Below, piece by piece: positions 7,377 to 15,833 of a DNA stretch of 64,000 nucleotides. The position numbers and the translations under genes are program-made. This DNA comes from Desulfovibrio legallii (lineage in GTDB: Bacteria > Desulfobacterota > Desulfovibrionia > Desulfovibrionales > Desulfovibrionaceae): NCBI RefSeq assembly GCF_004309735.1, contig NZ_SIXC01000011.1, positions 1 through 64,000 on the forward strand, written 5' to 3'. A model generated the notes under the pieces. It ran no database searches and had not been told where the DNA came from. It saw only the letters and a list, made by a program, of their open reading frames with translations. The stretch's first letter is position 1, and each line of letters opens with the position of its first letter.

Positions 7377-8183
7377 ATGCTGCTTAAACTTGTATCGTGG
7401 AATGTGAACGGCCTGCGGGCTGTGGCCGGCAAGGAGGCCTGGGACTGGTTTCGCCGCACGGACGCCCAGGTGGTGGCCCTGCAGGAGACCAAGGCCCATC
7501 CGGACCAGCTGGACGAAGACCTGCGTCGGCCCGAAGGCTGGGAGGCGCATTGGGCCTCCAGCACGGTCAAAAAAGGCTATTCCGGCGTGGCCGTGTTCAG
7601 CCGCCTTGCGCCCCAGCGGGTCAGCGTGGAGCTGCCCCAGCCTGAATTTCAGGGCGAAGGCCGCCTGCTGCACCTGGAGTTTCCGCATTTTCATTTTTTT
7701 AACGGCTATTTCCCCAACGGCGGGGCTGAAGAGCTGGACGAAAACGGCAAACCCACGGGGCGCTTTAAGCGGCTGCCTTACAAGATGGGTTTTTTTGAGG
7801 CGTTTTTCGCCTATGCCGAGGCCTGCCGCAAGAGCAAGCCCATAGTGGTCTGCGGGGATTTTAACATTGCTCACAAAGCTGTGGACCTGGCCCGACCCAA
7901 ACAAAACGTCAAATGCACGGGCTTTCTGCCCGAAGAGCGCGCCGTGCTGGACCGCTTCACGGCCATGGGCTATGTGGACACCTTCCGCCAGGTGCATGGC
8001 GAGGAGCCGGGGCACTATTCCTGGTGGTCCTACAAAAGCCGCGCGCGGGAAAAAAACGTGGGCTGGCGCATCGACTACTTTTTTGTTTCGCAGGAGCTTG
8101 CCCCGGCCGTGCGCGACGCCTGGATAGAAGACGCCGTCTACGGTTCGGACCACTGCCCCGTGGGCCTGAGCCTGGATCTTTAG
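7377..8183 (+). CDS. xth: Exodeoxyribonuclease III / AP endonuclease (ExoA-Xth family)
   Basis: Protein of 268 aa, normal for the family. It cleaves at abasic sites and has 3'-5' exonuclease activity in base excision repair. Motifs are KLVSWNVNGLRA at the N-terminus, LQETK with the metal-binding Glu, GDFNIAH, and GSDHCPV with the catalytic His near the C-terminus. The ATG follows GGAGG at 5 nt. Its TAG stop is made from the TA target site and first G of a 123-bp dispersed repeat, so the gene has essentially no 3' untranslated DNA of its own. It diverges from the IMP cyclohydrolase gene. Confidence 0.95.
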   Translation: MLLKLVSWNVNGLRAVAGKEAWDWFRRTDAQVVALQETKAHPDQLDEDLRRPEGWEAHWASSTVKKGYSGVAVFSRLAPQRVSVELPQPEFQGEGRLLHLEFPHFHFFNGYFPNGGAEELDENGKPTGRFKRLPYKMGFFEAFFAYAEACRKSKPIVVCGDFNIAHKAVDLARPKQNVKCTGFLPEERAVLDRFTAMGYVDTFRQVHGEEPGHYSWWSYKSRAREKNVGWRIDYFFVSQELAPAVRDAWIEDAVYGSDHCPVGLSLDL

Positions 8184-8305
8184 AGCATTTAACACTTGAA
8201 ATGCTCGATTACGGCAGGCAAAAACCTGCCTTCTCGCATTTCGTGGCAAGGATTTTCAAGAAAATCCTTGCAGAGCAGTTAGCTCATTTCATTCGCTAAC
8301 TGCTC
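8183..8305 (+). repeat. 123-bp MITE-like element, copy A
   Basis: One of four nearly identical copies (others at 32233, 36482 and 47771). Ends are short inverted repeats, GAGCATTTA at one side and GAGCAGTTA at the other. It is flanked by TA on both sides (8181-8182 and 8306-8307). Internally it holds four hairpins: GAGCATTT/AAATGCTC, a GGCAGGC-type stem, CAAGGATTTTC/GAAAATCCTTG, and GAGCAGTTAG/CTAACTGCTC. Copy A differs from the consensus at two positions. It starts inside the xth stop codon and could serve as that gene's terminator. Confidence 0.9.
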
Positions 8306-8310
8306 TAGAA

Positions 8311-8520
8311 CAGGGAACCTTTGAGAATATGTCTGCTCAAAGGTTACGGGCCCGCTCGTTCCGGCGCTTAGCCGCGCAAATACATAGGGGCGCTGTCTGC
8401 ATCCGCAGCCAGCGCTGCTGTTTTGCCCCGTAACCTTCTTCGTTGTAACGGCTGTAGTTACGCTTGCGCCTCTGCGGCGGGCGTCTGCGTATGCAACCGT
8501 CAAGGCATTGCAATGCGGCA
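8311..8520 (-). repeat. Degenerate intergenic repeat, second family (copy 1)
   Basis: On the minus strand this shares blocks with 32058-32230 and 13150-13258, in order: GCAATGCC, GGTTGCATA, GACGCCCGCC, GAGGCGCAAGCGTA, CAGCCGTTA, TTTGCGCGG, CGGAACGA, then a hairpin with ACCTTTGAG against CTCAAAGGT. It fills the 291-bp spacer between the 123-bp element and the next gene; no coding potential was recognised. Confidence 0.7.
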
Positions 8521-8597
8521 CGTCCCTGGGTGAAAATTGCCCGGTGCGCGGCGGGCTTTTGCCGAGACGTAAAGGCCGTGTGTCGCCTGACGCAACG

Positions 8598-8903
8598 CTA
8601 CTCCAGCAGGTCCAGCAGCCGGGCCACGCGCTGGGCGTTGAGGCCGGAGTGAACCTCGGCCAGCTCCCGGCTGTGGGCCTGGGCCTGGGCTTCCACATCG
8701 GCCAGAGCGGCGCGCAGTTCTGCCGTGTTGAGCATGTGCGGGGTTTCCGGCGCGGCTGGCGGCAGAGCCGGGGCGGCGGCGGTTTCGGCTCCCTGCCCGG
8801 CGGTTTCGGCCCGGTTTACGGGCAGCATGGCGTTGACCCTTTCCTGAAACGTGGGCAGCAACGGCCCCAGGTCGTTGTTGCGGACGCGAAATTGCAGTTC
8901 CAT
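8598..8903 (-). CDS. Hypothetical small protein
   Basis: Protein of 101 aa that I do not recognise. It has a conventional RBS (AAGGAG seven nt before the ATG), an Ala/Pro-rich middle (residues about 34-56) and a C-terminal part that should form an amphipathic or coiled-coil helix (AELRAALADVEAQAQA then ARLLDLLE). No signal peptide or membrane segment is seen. It is divergent from speA and stands alone. Confidence 0.65.
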   Translation of the reverse strand: MELQFRVRNNDLGPLLPTFQERVNAMLPVNRAETAGQGAETAAAPALPPAAPETPHMLNTAELRAALADVEAQAQAHSRELAEVHSGLNAQRVARLLDLLE

Positions 8904-9090
8904 ACGGACGCTCCTTGCGGGATATCAGGCGGCAAAACCGGCCGCCGTGAGCGGACGCCCGCAAGGTAGCAATATCCGTGCCTGACGGTTTTTTGCCGCG
9001 GGCAGCCACGGCAAAAAATCAACCCGAAGACAAATGCCCGTTCGGCCCGGCGTCCCGCAAGGCCCGTGGCGCTTCCATTATCGGTTTGTA

Positions 9091-9118
9091 TTGACTTTGC
9101 GGGCGGGACCGGCATAAT
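9091..9118 (+). promoter_or_regulatory. Sigma70-type promoter of speA
   Basis: TTGACT (9091-9096) and CATAAT (9113-9118) are separated by 16 bp and lie about 55 bp before the speA start. This is one of the clearest promoter matches in the window. Confidence 0.6.
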
Positions 9119-9173
9119 GACGCTTCTTTTTTTACAAGTCCGCGCGGCGCATCCGTGCGGCAAGGAGCAGGCA

Positions 9174-11090
9174 TTGGCAAAGAACCGCGCGTTGCAGCAG
9201 TGGCGGGTGGAAGACTCCATAGAGCTTTACGGCATCCGCAACTGGGGAGCAGGGTATTTTGACGTTTCTGACGCGGGCGAGGTGGTCATCTGCCCGCAGG
9301 GCCCCCAGGGGCCGCAGGTGTCCATTCCGGAAATCATCGCCGGGCTGCGCGACCGCGGCTACGATATGCCCGTACTTCTGCGGGTGGAAAACATCCTGGA
9401 TTCGCGCATCAGCAATATCCATGAATCGTTCCGCAAGGCCATTAAAAACCTCAGTTACACGGGCTGCTACCGGGGCGTCTTTCCCATCAAGGTCAACCAG
9501 CAGCAGCAGGTGGTGGAAAAGATCGCCCAGTTCGGCCCTTCCTACCACCACGGGCTGGAGGTGGGCTCCAAGGCCGAACTCATTGCCGCCGTTTCTCTCA
9601 TGCGCGACCGCGAAGCCTGCATTGTCTGCAACGGCTACAAGGACGAGGAATTTATCGACCTGGGCCTGCAGGCCCGGCGTCTGGGCTTCAACGTCTTTTT
9701 TGTGCTGGAAATGCCCGGCGAACTGGGGCTCTTGCTGGAACGCAGCAAGGCCCTGGATGTGCGCCCCAACATCGGCGTGCGGGCCAAACTGGCCGTAAAG
9801 GCCGGCGGGCACTGGACGGATTCCGGCGGGGAGCGCTCTACCTTCGGCCTTTCTCCGGCCCAGGTGGTGGACGTGGTGGATACCCTCAAGGCCCACGACA
9901 TGCTGGACTGCTTTAAACTGCTGCACTACCACCTGGGTTCGCAGGTTTCCAACATCCGCGACATCCGCACCGGCGTCATGGAAGGCGCGCGCCTCTATGT
10001 GGGCCTGGTGCAGGAGGGCGCGCCCATGGGCTATCTGGACCTGGGCGGCGGCCTGGCCGTGGATTACGACGGCTCCCACACCAACTACATTTCGTCCCGC
10101 AACTACACCCTGGACGAATACTGCACCGACGTGGTGGAAGCCATCATGAGCATCCTGGACGAAGAAAACGTCCCCCACCCCCACATTATCACGGAATCAG
10201 GCCGCGCCACAGTGGCCTACTATTCCGTGCTGCTCTTCAACGTCCTGGACGTGAGCACTGTGGAGGAGGTGCAGCTGCCCGAAGACCTGCCCGAAGGCAC
10301 GCCCGAACCCGTGCTCAATCTGCGCGAAACCCTTAACAGCATCACCCTGCGCAATCTGCAGGAGTGCTACAACGACGCCATCTATTACCGCGACGAAATG
10401 CGCCAGCTCTTTTCTACCGGAAGGGTCAATCTGCGCCAGCGTACCCTGGCCGAGCGCTTCTTCTGGGCCATCATCCTGCGCATTGCCCAGGAAAAAACCC
10501 GCCTCAAAACCGTGCCCCGTGACTTGGCCGACATCGACGTGAGCCTGGCCGACATCTATTACGGCAATTTCAGCGTGTTCCAGTCCCTGCCGGACTCCTG
10601 GGCCATTGACCAGCTCTTCCCGGTCATGCCCCTGCACCGGCTGAAGGAATTCCCTTCCCGCCAGGGCATCATCTCGGATATTACCTGCGATTCGGACGGC
10701 CGCATCGACCACTTTATCGACCCACAAGGCATGAAGCCCACTCTGGACCTGCACCCCCTGCGCGAAGGCGAGGAATACTATCTGGGCGTCTTTCTGGTAG
10801 GCGCGTATCAGGAAACTCTGGGCGATTTGCACAACCTCATGGGCGACACCAACGTGGTTTCCATCCGTGTGGCCGAAGACGGCAGCTACGAATATGTGCG
10901 TGAAATCCGCGGCGACTCCGTGGCGGACATCCTGAGCTATGTGGAATACGACCCCCGCCGCATTCTGGAAGATCTGCGCAGCACTGCAGAGCTGGCCGTG
11001 CGCCAGGGGCGGATTACGCCCAGTGAGCGTTTTGCCGTTATGCAGGCCTTTGAGGACGGGTTGCGGGGGTATACGTATTTTGAGCGCTAA
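9174..11090 (+). CDS. speA: Biosynthetic arginine decarboxylase (SpeA)
   Basis: Protein of 638 aa, normal for SpeA. It is a PLP enzyme that converts arginine to agmatine for polyamine synthesis. The PLP lysine sits in GVFPIKVNQQ; other family stretches are RVENILDSRI, LEVGSKAEL, HYHLGSQ, DLGGGLAVDY and ESGRATVA. The chosen start is a TTG at 9174, because AAGGAG lies 6 nt upstream and the protein then begins like other SpeA enzymes; an ATG 108 bp further up (9066) would add an unlikely leader that overlaps the promoter. It converges on gap across an unusual nested palindrome. Confidence 0.95.
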   Translation: MAKNRALQQWRVEDSIELYGIRNWGAGYFDVSDAGEVVICPQGPQGPQVSIPEIIAGLRDRGYDMPVLLRVENILDSRISNIHESFRKAIKNLSYTGCYRGVFPIKVNQQQQVVEKIAQFGPSYHHGLEVGSKAELIAAVSLMRDREACIVCNGYKDEEFIDLGLQARRLGFNVFFVLEMPGELGLLLERSKALDVRPNIGVRAKLAVKAGGHWTDSGGERSTFGLSPAQVVDVVDTLKAHDMLDCFKLLHYHLGSQVSNIRDIRTGVMEGARLYVGLVQEGAPMGYLDLGGGLAVDYDGSHTNYISSRNYTLDEYCTDVVEAIMSILDEENVPHPHIITESGRATVAYYSVLLFNVLDVSTVEEVQLPEDLPEGTPEPVLNLRETLNSITLRNLQECYNDAIYYRDEMRQLFSTGRVNLRQRTLAERFFWAIILRIAQEKTRLKTVPRDLADIDVSLADIYYGNFSVFQSLPDSWAIDQLFPVMPLHRLKEFPSRQGIISDITCDSDGRIDHFIDPQGMKPTLDLHPLREGEEYYLGVFLVGAYQETLGDLHNLMGDTNVVSIRVAEDGSYEYVREIRGDSVADILSYVEYDPRRILEDLRSTAELAVRQGRITPSERFAVMQAFEDGLRGYTYFER

Positions 11091-11108
11091 CCTTTAACTT
11101 ATATATAT

Positions 11109-11255
11109 CCGGGGCGGCCACGCGCGCGGCTTTTGCCCCCTGGCTGCGTCAAAAAACGCTGCGGACCGGGTCTGTACCAGAAGAGTACTATCCCCGATTC
11201 CGCAGCGTTTTTTTCCTTGCCAGGGGCCAAAATCCGCGGCGCGTGGCCGCCCCGG
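11109..11255. repeat. 147-bp nested palindrome containing a bidirectional terminator
   Basis: The outer arms 11109-11143 and 11220-11255 are nearly perfect inverted repeats (each ending in CCGGGGCGGCCACG or its complement). Inside lies a second hairpin with AAAAAACGCTGCGGA (11151-11165) and TCCGCAGCGTTTTTT (11199-11213), which terminates transcription in both directions between convergent speA and gap. Further short stems (CGGG/CCCG and GTAC/GTAC) occur in the inner loop. Confidence 0.85.
11142..11211. repeat. 70-bp perfect direct repeat, first copy (bidirectional terminator)
   Basis: This 70-bp sequence recurs without a mismatch at 11296-11365. It contains the A-tract, 15-bp stem and T-tract of a bidirectional terminator. 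Confidence 0.95.
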
Positions 11256-11295
11256 ATGCGACGGTGGCCGGGGTCAACAGCGCATGGTCCTCCGC

Positions 11296-11365
11296 GGCTG
11301 CGTCAAAAAACGCTGCGGACCGGGTCTGTACCAGAAGAGTACTATCCCCGATTCCGCAGCGTTTT
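11296..11365. repeat. 70-bp perfect direct repeat, second copy (bidirectional terminator)
   Basis: It is an exact copy of 11142-11211, displaced by 154 bp, and ends 5 bp before the gap stop codon. In this copy the T-tract is shorter (TTTT then CG), because the sequence diverges at the repeat edge. On the minus strand the A-tract at its start becomes a T-tract, so it should work as the gap terminator. Confidence 0.95.
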
Positions 11366-11370
11366 CGAAG

Positions 11371-12387
11371 CTACAGGCCCTTGTCGGCCATAAGGCAGAT
11401 CAGGTCGCAGACCCGGTTGGAGTAGCCCCATTCATTGTCGTACCAGGCCACGGCCTTGACCAAGTGTCCTTCCTGCACGGTGGTGTAGGAAGATTCCAGA
11501 ATGGACGAGGCCGGATTGCCCTTGAAATCCATGGAAACCAGGGGCTTTTCATTGTATTCCAAAATGCCCTTGAGGTCGGTTTCAGCAGCCTGGCGCAGGG
11601 CGGCCAACAGGCCTTCCGTATCCGTTTCCTTTTCCAGAATGCCGGAAAAATCCACTACGGAAACCGTAGGCGTGGGCACGCGCAAAGAATAGCCGCTGAA
11701 TTTGCCCTTGAGCTCCGGAATGACCTTGGCCACGGCCTGGGCCGCGCCCGTGGAGGTGGGGATGATGCTGCAGGCGGCGGCGCGGGCCCGGCGCAGGTCT
11801 TTGTGGGCCATGTCCAGGATACGCTGGTCGTTGGTGTAGGAGTGGATGGTGACCATATTGCCCAGTTTGATGCCGAAACTGCGCTGCAGCACCAGGGCCA
11901 CCGGGGCCAGGCAGTTGGTGGTGCAGGAGGCGTTGGACACAATATGGTGTTTTTGCGGGTCGTACTGGTTCTGGTTCACGCCCATGACGATGGTAATGTC
12001 TTCTTCCTTGGCCGGGGCGGTGATGATGACCTTTTTGGCGCCGTTGTCACGGTGCACGGCGGCCTGAGAGGCCTTGCGGAAGATGCCCGTGCTTTCTACC
12101 ACAATGTCCACGTCGTAGTCGCGCCAGATGAGCTGACGGGGGTCGCGCTCGGCAAAGCAGTGAATGTTCCAGTCGCCCACGCGCACGTCCGTGCCGTTGA
12201 TGGCCACGTCCAGGTGCGCGCGGCCATAGACGGAATCGTATTCCAGCAGGTGAAAATTGGTTTCCGCATCAAACAAGTCGTTGATGGCCGTCACTTCCAC
12301 CCTGTCGGCATAGGACTGATGCAGGGCGCGAAACACCTGCCGGCCGATGCGGCCAAAACCGTTGATGCCCACTTTGATCTTGCGCAT
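11371..12387 (-). CDS. gap: Glyceraldehyde-3-phosphate dehydrogenase, type I
   Basis: Protein of 338 aa, normal length. It interconverts glyceraldehyde 3-phosphate and 1,3-bisphosphoglycerate with NAD(P). It shows the Rossmann start [16 protein letters not shown], the catalytic cysteine in [12 protein letters not shown], the HSYTNDQ segment, and the C-terminal [11 protein letters not shown]. The start at 12387 follows GAGGAGG. It lies 63 bp downstream of a GAF-domain gene in the same direction and is probably co-transcribed. The stop is followed by the duplicated terminator. Confidence 0.97.
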   Translation of the reverse strand: MRKIKVGINGFGRIGRQVFRALHQSYADRVEVTAINDLFDAETNFHLLEYDSVYGRAHLDVAINGTDVRVGDWNIHCFAERDPRQLIWRDYDVDIVVESTGIFRKASQAAVHRDNGAKKVIITAPAKEEDITIVMGVNQNQYDPQKHHIVSNASCTTNCLAPVALVLQRSFGIKLGNMVTIHSYTNDQRILDMAHKDLRRARAAACSIIPTSTGAAQAVAKVIPELKGKFSGYSLRVPTPTVSVVDFSGILEKETDTEGLLAALRQAAETDLKGILEYNEKPLVSMDFKGNPASSILESSYTTVQEGHLVKAVAWYDNEWGYSNRVCDLICLMADKGL

Positions 12388-12449
12388 TGCTGCCTCCTCA
12401 CAATCTGCAAAGAAAATTTTGTGTGTCGTCGCCACCCAAGCTGTGGCGG

Positions 12450-13004
12450 CTAATCTTCATAGAGCGAGTAGGCGTGCTTGGCCATGAGGTCGTAGTTGTT
12501 GCGCAGGGCCTCGTGCAGCCGGGCGTTTTCAATGGCCAGGGCCGAGATGGCGGCCACGGCCTCCATAAAGGTCTGCTCATCGGGGCTGAACTCGCGCTCC
12601 ACGTCAGAATAAACGCGGATCAGGCCAATGGCCTTGCCGTCCGCCATAAGCGGGGCCGAGAGCACGGAAACCAAGCCTTCGGCCTTGGCCGACTGCGGGT
12701 ACTGAAAGCGCCCGTCCGAGGTGGCGTCCTTGAGGTGGATGGTTTTGCCCGCCAGCACTTCGCCGTCAAGACCGCTGCGTTTCACTTCCACCGGGCCTTT
12801 GCGCATGTAGGTGGCGGAAAGGCCGTAGGCGGCGCTGGGCAGCAAAAAACGTCCGGTGCTGTCCAGCAGGCGGATGGTGCTGGCCTTGCAACCCATGGTT
12901 TGGGCCGTTTGCTCTGTAATTCTGTGCAGCACGTCGCCGGGTTCCAGGCTGGAGTTGATGACCAGCGCCACATCCCTGAGCGCGCGGAAATAATCCTGTG
13001 CCAT
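12450..13004 (-). CDS. GAF domain protein
   Basis: Protein of 184 aa made almost entirely of one GAF-type sensor domain ([20 protein letters not shown] at the N-terminus, [20 protein letters not shown] and [15 protein letters not shown] near the C-terminus). There is no attached kinase, cyclase or DNA-binding domain, so it may be a stand-alone small-molecule or redox sensor. The start follows AGGAGG at 5 nt. Its position directly upstream of gap suggests a link to central carbon metabolism, but this is inference. Confidence 0.85.
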   Translation of the reverse strand: MAQDYFRALRDVALVINSSLEPGDVLHRITEQTAQTMGCKASTIRLLDSTGRFLLPSAAYGLSATYMRKGPVEVKRSGLDGEVLAGKTIHLKDATSDGRFQYPQSAKAEGLVSVLSAPLMADGKAIGLIRVYSDVEREFSPDEQTFMEAVAAISALAIENARLHEALRNNYDLMAKHAYSLYED

Positions 13005-13403
13005 AAAAACCTCCTGTAAAGAACGCCTCCGGCGTGGCCAGGGGCGTTGGAATGGGTAGGGAGGAAAGTCCGCCAAAGGCGCGGATTGAGCGGCGAGAAG
13101 CGCCCGCCTTGCGGGCGCTTGTTCATTTTATCACTAGGGCGGTGCCACGTTGCAATGCCCTGCGATTGCGTAAGCGCAATTTATTTGCACCTTAAGCGCT
13201 GGAACGAGCGTGCCGTAACCTTTGAGACGGCATATCCTCAAAGGTAATCTGCCTTACAGTATGGCCTTTTTTTGCACCGGGGGCAATGGCCCCCGGGCTT
13301 GGGCATGTGGCGTGAACGGCGGGGCGCGCTGCTGCAGGCGCAGCGTTTAAAATTTCCGGGTAGCGCCTACGGCAGGCCCGCCCGGCGCTCCACCGCCGGC
13401 AAG
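13005..13403. other. 399-bp spacer with a GC-rich hairpin and a dispersed repeat
   Basis: No gene was recognised here. A hairpin AAGCGCCCGC/GCGGGCGCTT (13097-13119) lies about 90 bp upstream of the GAF gene and could act as a leader attenuator. Positions 13150-13258 are a shortened copy of the second repeat family, including its terminal hairpin ACCTTTGAG/CTCAAAGGT. Confidence 0.6.
13150..13258 (+). repeat. Degenerate intergenic repeat, second family (copy 2, short)
   Basis: It shares GCAATGCCC, TTTATTTGCAC, AAGCGCTGGAACGAGCG, TGCCGTAACCTTTGAGA and CTCAAAGGTA with the copies at 8311-8520 (inverted) and 32058-32230. The middle block present in those copies is missing here. No 123-bp element is attached to this copy. 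Confidence 0.65.
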
Positions 13404-14552
13404 TTATTTTGCCAGCAGCACCCAGGCCGGGCCTTTGGCGTCCAGGTGGCTGGCCACATAGTTGGCGCGCTCGTCGCCACCGCAGAAAATATCAATGCGG
13501 TTGCGTTTGATGGCCCCGCCCACATCCTGCGCAAAGCCGATGCCGCGCAAAGGCACGCGGCCGCGTTTTTCGTCCGGGGCGTTCACGCCGTAGGCCACTA
13601 CCGCGCCCAGGGGGATAAAGCCTCTGTCTGTGGCCAGGCTCAACCAGTCGTCCACCTGGTAGCCCATGGCCCCGGTAGGGCCGCGCGTGCCGAAGCGGAA
13701 AAAGACGTAGCTCGGATTTTCATTGAGAATTTCGCGCACCCGGTCGGGATTGTTGCGGAACCACTCGCGCTGTTCGTAAATGTCGCCGCGTCGGAGCAGG
13801 CCTTTTTCACGCATGATCCGGCCGGAGCTCTTGTACTTGTGTTTGTTCTGCCCGGCGTAGTTCACATAGGCCTGGGTACCATCATCAAAAATCAGGCGAC
13901 CGGAGCCCTGAATTTCCAGAAAAAACACGTCCACGGGGTCGGCGGCCCAGGCCAGCTCCAGACCCCGGCCCGCCAGAATCTGTTTTTCCTCAATAGTCCT
14001 GCGGTCATAGTACCGGCCCTTCTGGGCCAGCACCTTGCTCAGTTCCGGCGGCCGGGCGTAGATGGCCTGGGTGTAGCCGGGCTTGCGCGTGCGGCTGGCG
14101 CGTACCGCCGGCTCATAGTAGCCGGAATAGTTGATGCCGCCCGCCACCTCCACCCAGCGAAAATTCTCCAGCAGCAGCCCTGGTTCGGCGTCCAGGCGGG
14201 GCAACAGAGCCTGCAGCCGGGTCAGCGTGCGCTTGAGGTCGCCCCAGGTCACGTCCAGGCCGGGCCGCTGCACGGCCACGTTGCCCTGGGGTCGGGTGTT
14301 GACATAGTTGAGGGACTTGCGCACCGTTGGGGCCATGTCCTTCCAACTGGTCAGATCCTGGTTGCGCGGGGCAAGATAGGTGACAAAAAAATCCGGGCTT
14401 TCCATGGCCACGGGCGGGCCCAGCGGCTCAACTTCCGGCGTGGGCGCTTTTTTGGCGCAGGCCGTGAGCAGCAGACCCAGCAGCAACAGTACTCCCAGCC
14501 GCCGCAAACGCGGCGGGCTGTACGCAGACCTGTAAGGAGCCAGCCTATGCAT
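13404..14552 (-). CDS. mltA: Membrane-bound lytic murein transglycosylase A (MltA), lipoprotein
   Basis: Protein of 382 aa from the ATG at 14552. It cleaves peptidoglycan glycan strands with formation of 1,6-anhydro-muramyl ends at the outer membrane. A lipoprotein signal (RRLGVLLLLGLLLTAC) has its lipobox Cys near residue 32. Family signatures are GINYSGYYEPAV, DVFFLEIQGSGRL, GYQVDDWLSLA and the C-terminal 3D-type DVGGAIKRNRIDIF with the catalytic Asp. A TTG at 14507 would give a very compact signal peptide but has no RBS. The ATG overlaps the start of the divergent thioesterase gene (both in ATGCAT), which is unusual. Confidence 0.92.
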   Translation of the reverse strand: MHRLAPYRSAYSPPRLRRLGVLLLLGLLLTACAKKAPTPEVEPLGPPVAMESPDFFVTYLAPRNQDLTSWKDMAPTVRKSLNYVNTRPQGNVAVQRPGLDVTWGDLKRTLTRLQALLPRLDAEPGLLLENFRWVEVAGGINYSGYYEPAVRASRTRKPGYTQAIYARPPELSKVLAQKGRYYDRRTIEEKQILAGRGLELAWAADPVDVFFLEIQGSGRLIFDDGTQAYVNYAGQNKHKYKSSGRIMREKGLLRRGDIYEQREWFRNNPDRVREILNENPSYVFFRFGTRGPTGAMGYQVDDWLSLATDRGFIPLGAVVAYGVNAPDEKRGRVPLRGIGFAQDVGGAIKRNRIDIFCGGDERANYVASHLDAKGPAWVLLAK

Positions 14553-14972
14553 GACGCTTTTCCCATCCCCCATGTCTGGATGCCCCACCGGGTGTCCTAC
14601 GGCGAAACGGACACCATGGGCGTGTTGTACTACGCCGAATATCTGCACCTGTTTGAACGCGCGCGCGGTGATTATATCCGCCGTTGCGGCATGGGCTACG
14701 CCGAGGTCGAACGCCGGGGCATCATCCTGCCCGTGCGCGAGGCTCAGTGCCGCTACCGCTCTCCCGCCCGCTACGACGACCTGGTGCTGGTGCGCGCCGG
14801 CATCGAAGAGTGGGGGCGCGCGTCACTGCGTTTTGTATATGAGATATGGAATGAGGACAAGACGCGCCTGCTCGCCACCGGCATGACCCAGCACGCCCTG
14901 GTCAACCCCCAGGGCCGCCCCGTGCCCGTGCCGGACTGGTTTCGCAGCCTGACTTTCAGCATGGAAGCGTAG
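14547..14972 (+). CDS. YbgC-like acyl-CoA thioesterase (hotdog fold, 4HBT)
   Basis: Protein of 141 aa. The 4-hydroxybenzoyl-CoA thioesterase motif VSYGETDTMGVLYYAEYL near the N-terminus carries the catalytic Asp, and the rest matches small single-domain hotdog thioesterases of the YbgC type. A strong AAGGAG lies 7 nt before the ATG. Unlike YbgC in E. coli it is not next to tol-pal genes here. The natural substrate cannot be read from sequence; YbgC relatives act on short-chain acyl-CoAs or acyl-ACPs. It shares six bases with the divergent mltA start. Confidence 0.88.
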   Translation: MHDAFPIPHVWMPHRVSYGETDTMGVLYYAEYLHLFERARGDYIRRCGMGYAEVERRGIILPVREAQCRYRSPARYDDLVLVRAGIEEWGRASLRFVYEIWNEDKTRLLATGMTQHALVNPQGRPVPVPDWFRSLTFSMEA

Positions 14973-15130
14973 TTGTTACGGCAGGGAGGCAAAATTTTTT
15001 GTGCGGTGAGGGGTACTGCCATGAACAGCAGTGCCCCTTGCCCCTATCCCTAAAATTTCTTTCCACAAGCATCGCGCCAGCCTGCGCCGGGCAGGCGCGC
15101 CCCAACCGGCACAGCGTGCCGCCAACGTCC

Positions 15131-15799
15131 TTATTCCGGCTTGCCTCGCCACTGCGGCGGCATGGCCTGCTGCGGGGTATGGGCCGCCTCCCCGGTGGGG
15201 CGTTCCGTCTTCCGGCGCGTGCCCGGACGCGCCAGACGGCGGGCCAGGTGCGGCGGCTCCGGCCTGACCGGGTCCGGCAATTCCGCCCCCGGCTGCGGCG
15301 GCAGGTGGGCCGGGCGGGTGCGCTGTGCCAGACGGCCGTTGCAGGCGCGCAAGAGCTGGACCAGGTCCGTAAAATCCTCTTCCACGCCCGGTCCGCTGAG
15401 CCGCCAGCGGGCCTGGCCGTGGGCCACTTTGTGGGTGCCGCGCAGTTCGCGTTCCCGCATAAACAGGCGCACGCGCCATTCCTCCGGCCTTCCGTCCGGA
15501 CCGGGCAAGCGCCAGACCAGGCACTGGCCTGCCGCGTCCATCTCCACCAGCAGGCCGTCTTCTGTGGGGGCGCCTGCCTGCCGCAGCAAATCCTCCAGCG
15601 CGGCGTGCACAATGCGCAGATGCTCGCCGGAGGGCATGTTTTTCTGGTCTTCCCGCACCTGCTCTTCCATTTCGCGGATGCGCTCCAGGCAGCGGTCGCG
15701 CTCTTCCTCCAGCGTGCCCAGACCCTGCCGCGTGAGCCGCAGGCAGAACAGTACCGCCACAATGACCGCTGCGGCCGCCGCCGCCCATTCCCACAACAT
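15131..15799 (-). CDS. Hypothetical membrane-anchored coiled-coil protein
   Basis: Protein of 222 aa that I do not recognise. A single N-terminal transmembrane segment (WAAAAAAVIVAVLFCLRL, residues 5-22) is followed by a charged coiled-coil stretch (EEERDRCLERIREMEEQVRE). A middle region around residues 85-160 may be folded, and the C-terminal 60 residues are Pro/Arg-rich and probably disordered. The topology suggests a short N-terminal tail and a long soluble part. The ATG follows GGAGG. It lies 34 bp downstream of the flavin-fold gene and is probably in the same operon. Confidence 0.7.
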   Translation of the reverse strand: MLWEWAAAAAAVIVAVLFCLRLTRQGLGTLEEERDRCLERIREMEEQVREDQKNMPSGEHLRIVHAALEDLLRQAGAPTEDGLLVEMDAAGQCLVWRLPGPDGRPEEWRVRLFMRERELRGTHKVAHGQARWRLSGPGVEEDFTDLVQLLRACNGRLAQRTRPAHLPPQPGAELPDPVRPEPPHLARRLARPGTRRKTERPTGEAAHTPQQAMPPQWRGKPE

Positions 15800-15833
15800 G
15801 CCTCACCTCCGCAACAAAAGCCTGCGGACAGGG

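Noticed and set aside
8183-8305. CRISPR array or REP/BIME cluster
   Set aside because: The copies are single, dispersed and separated by many kilobases, with no spacer-repeat pattern, and their TA flanks fit a mobile element better.
11151-11213. Riboswitch or small RNA between speA and gap
   Set aside because: The A-tract/stem/T-tract is a standard bidirectional terminator between convergent genes; no known aptamer pattern was recognised.
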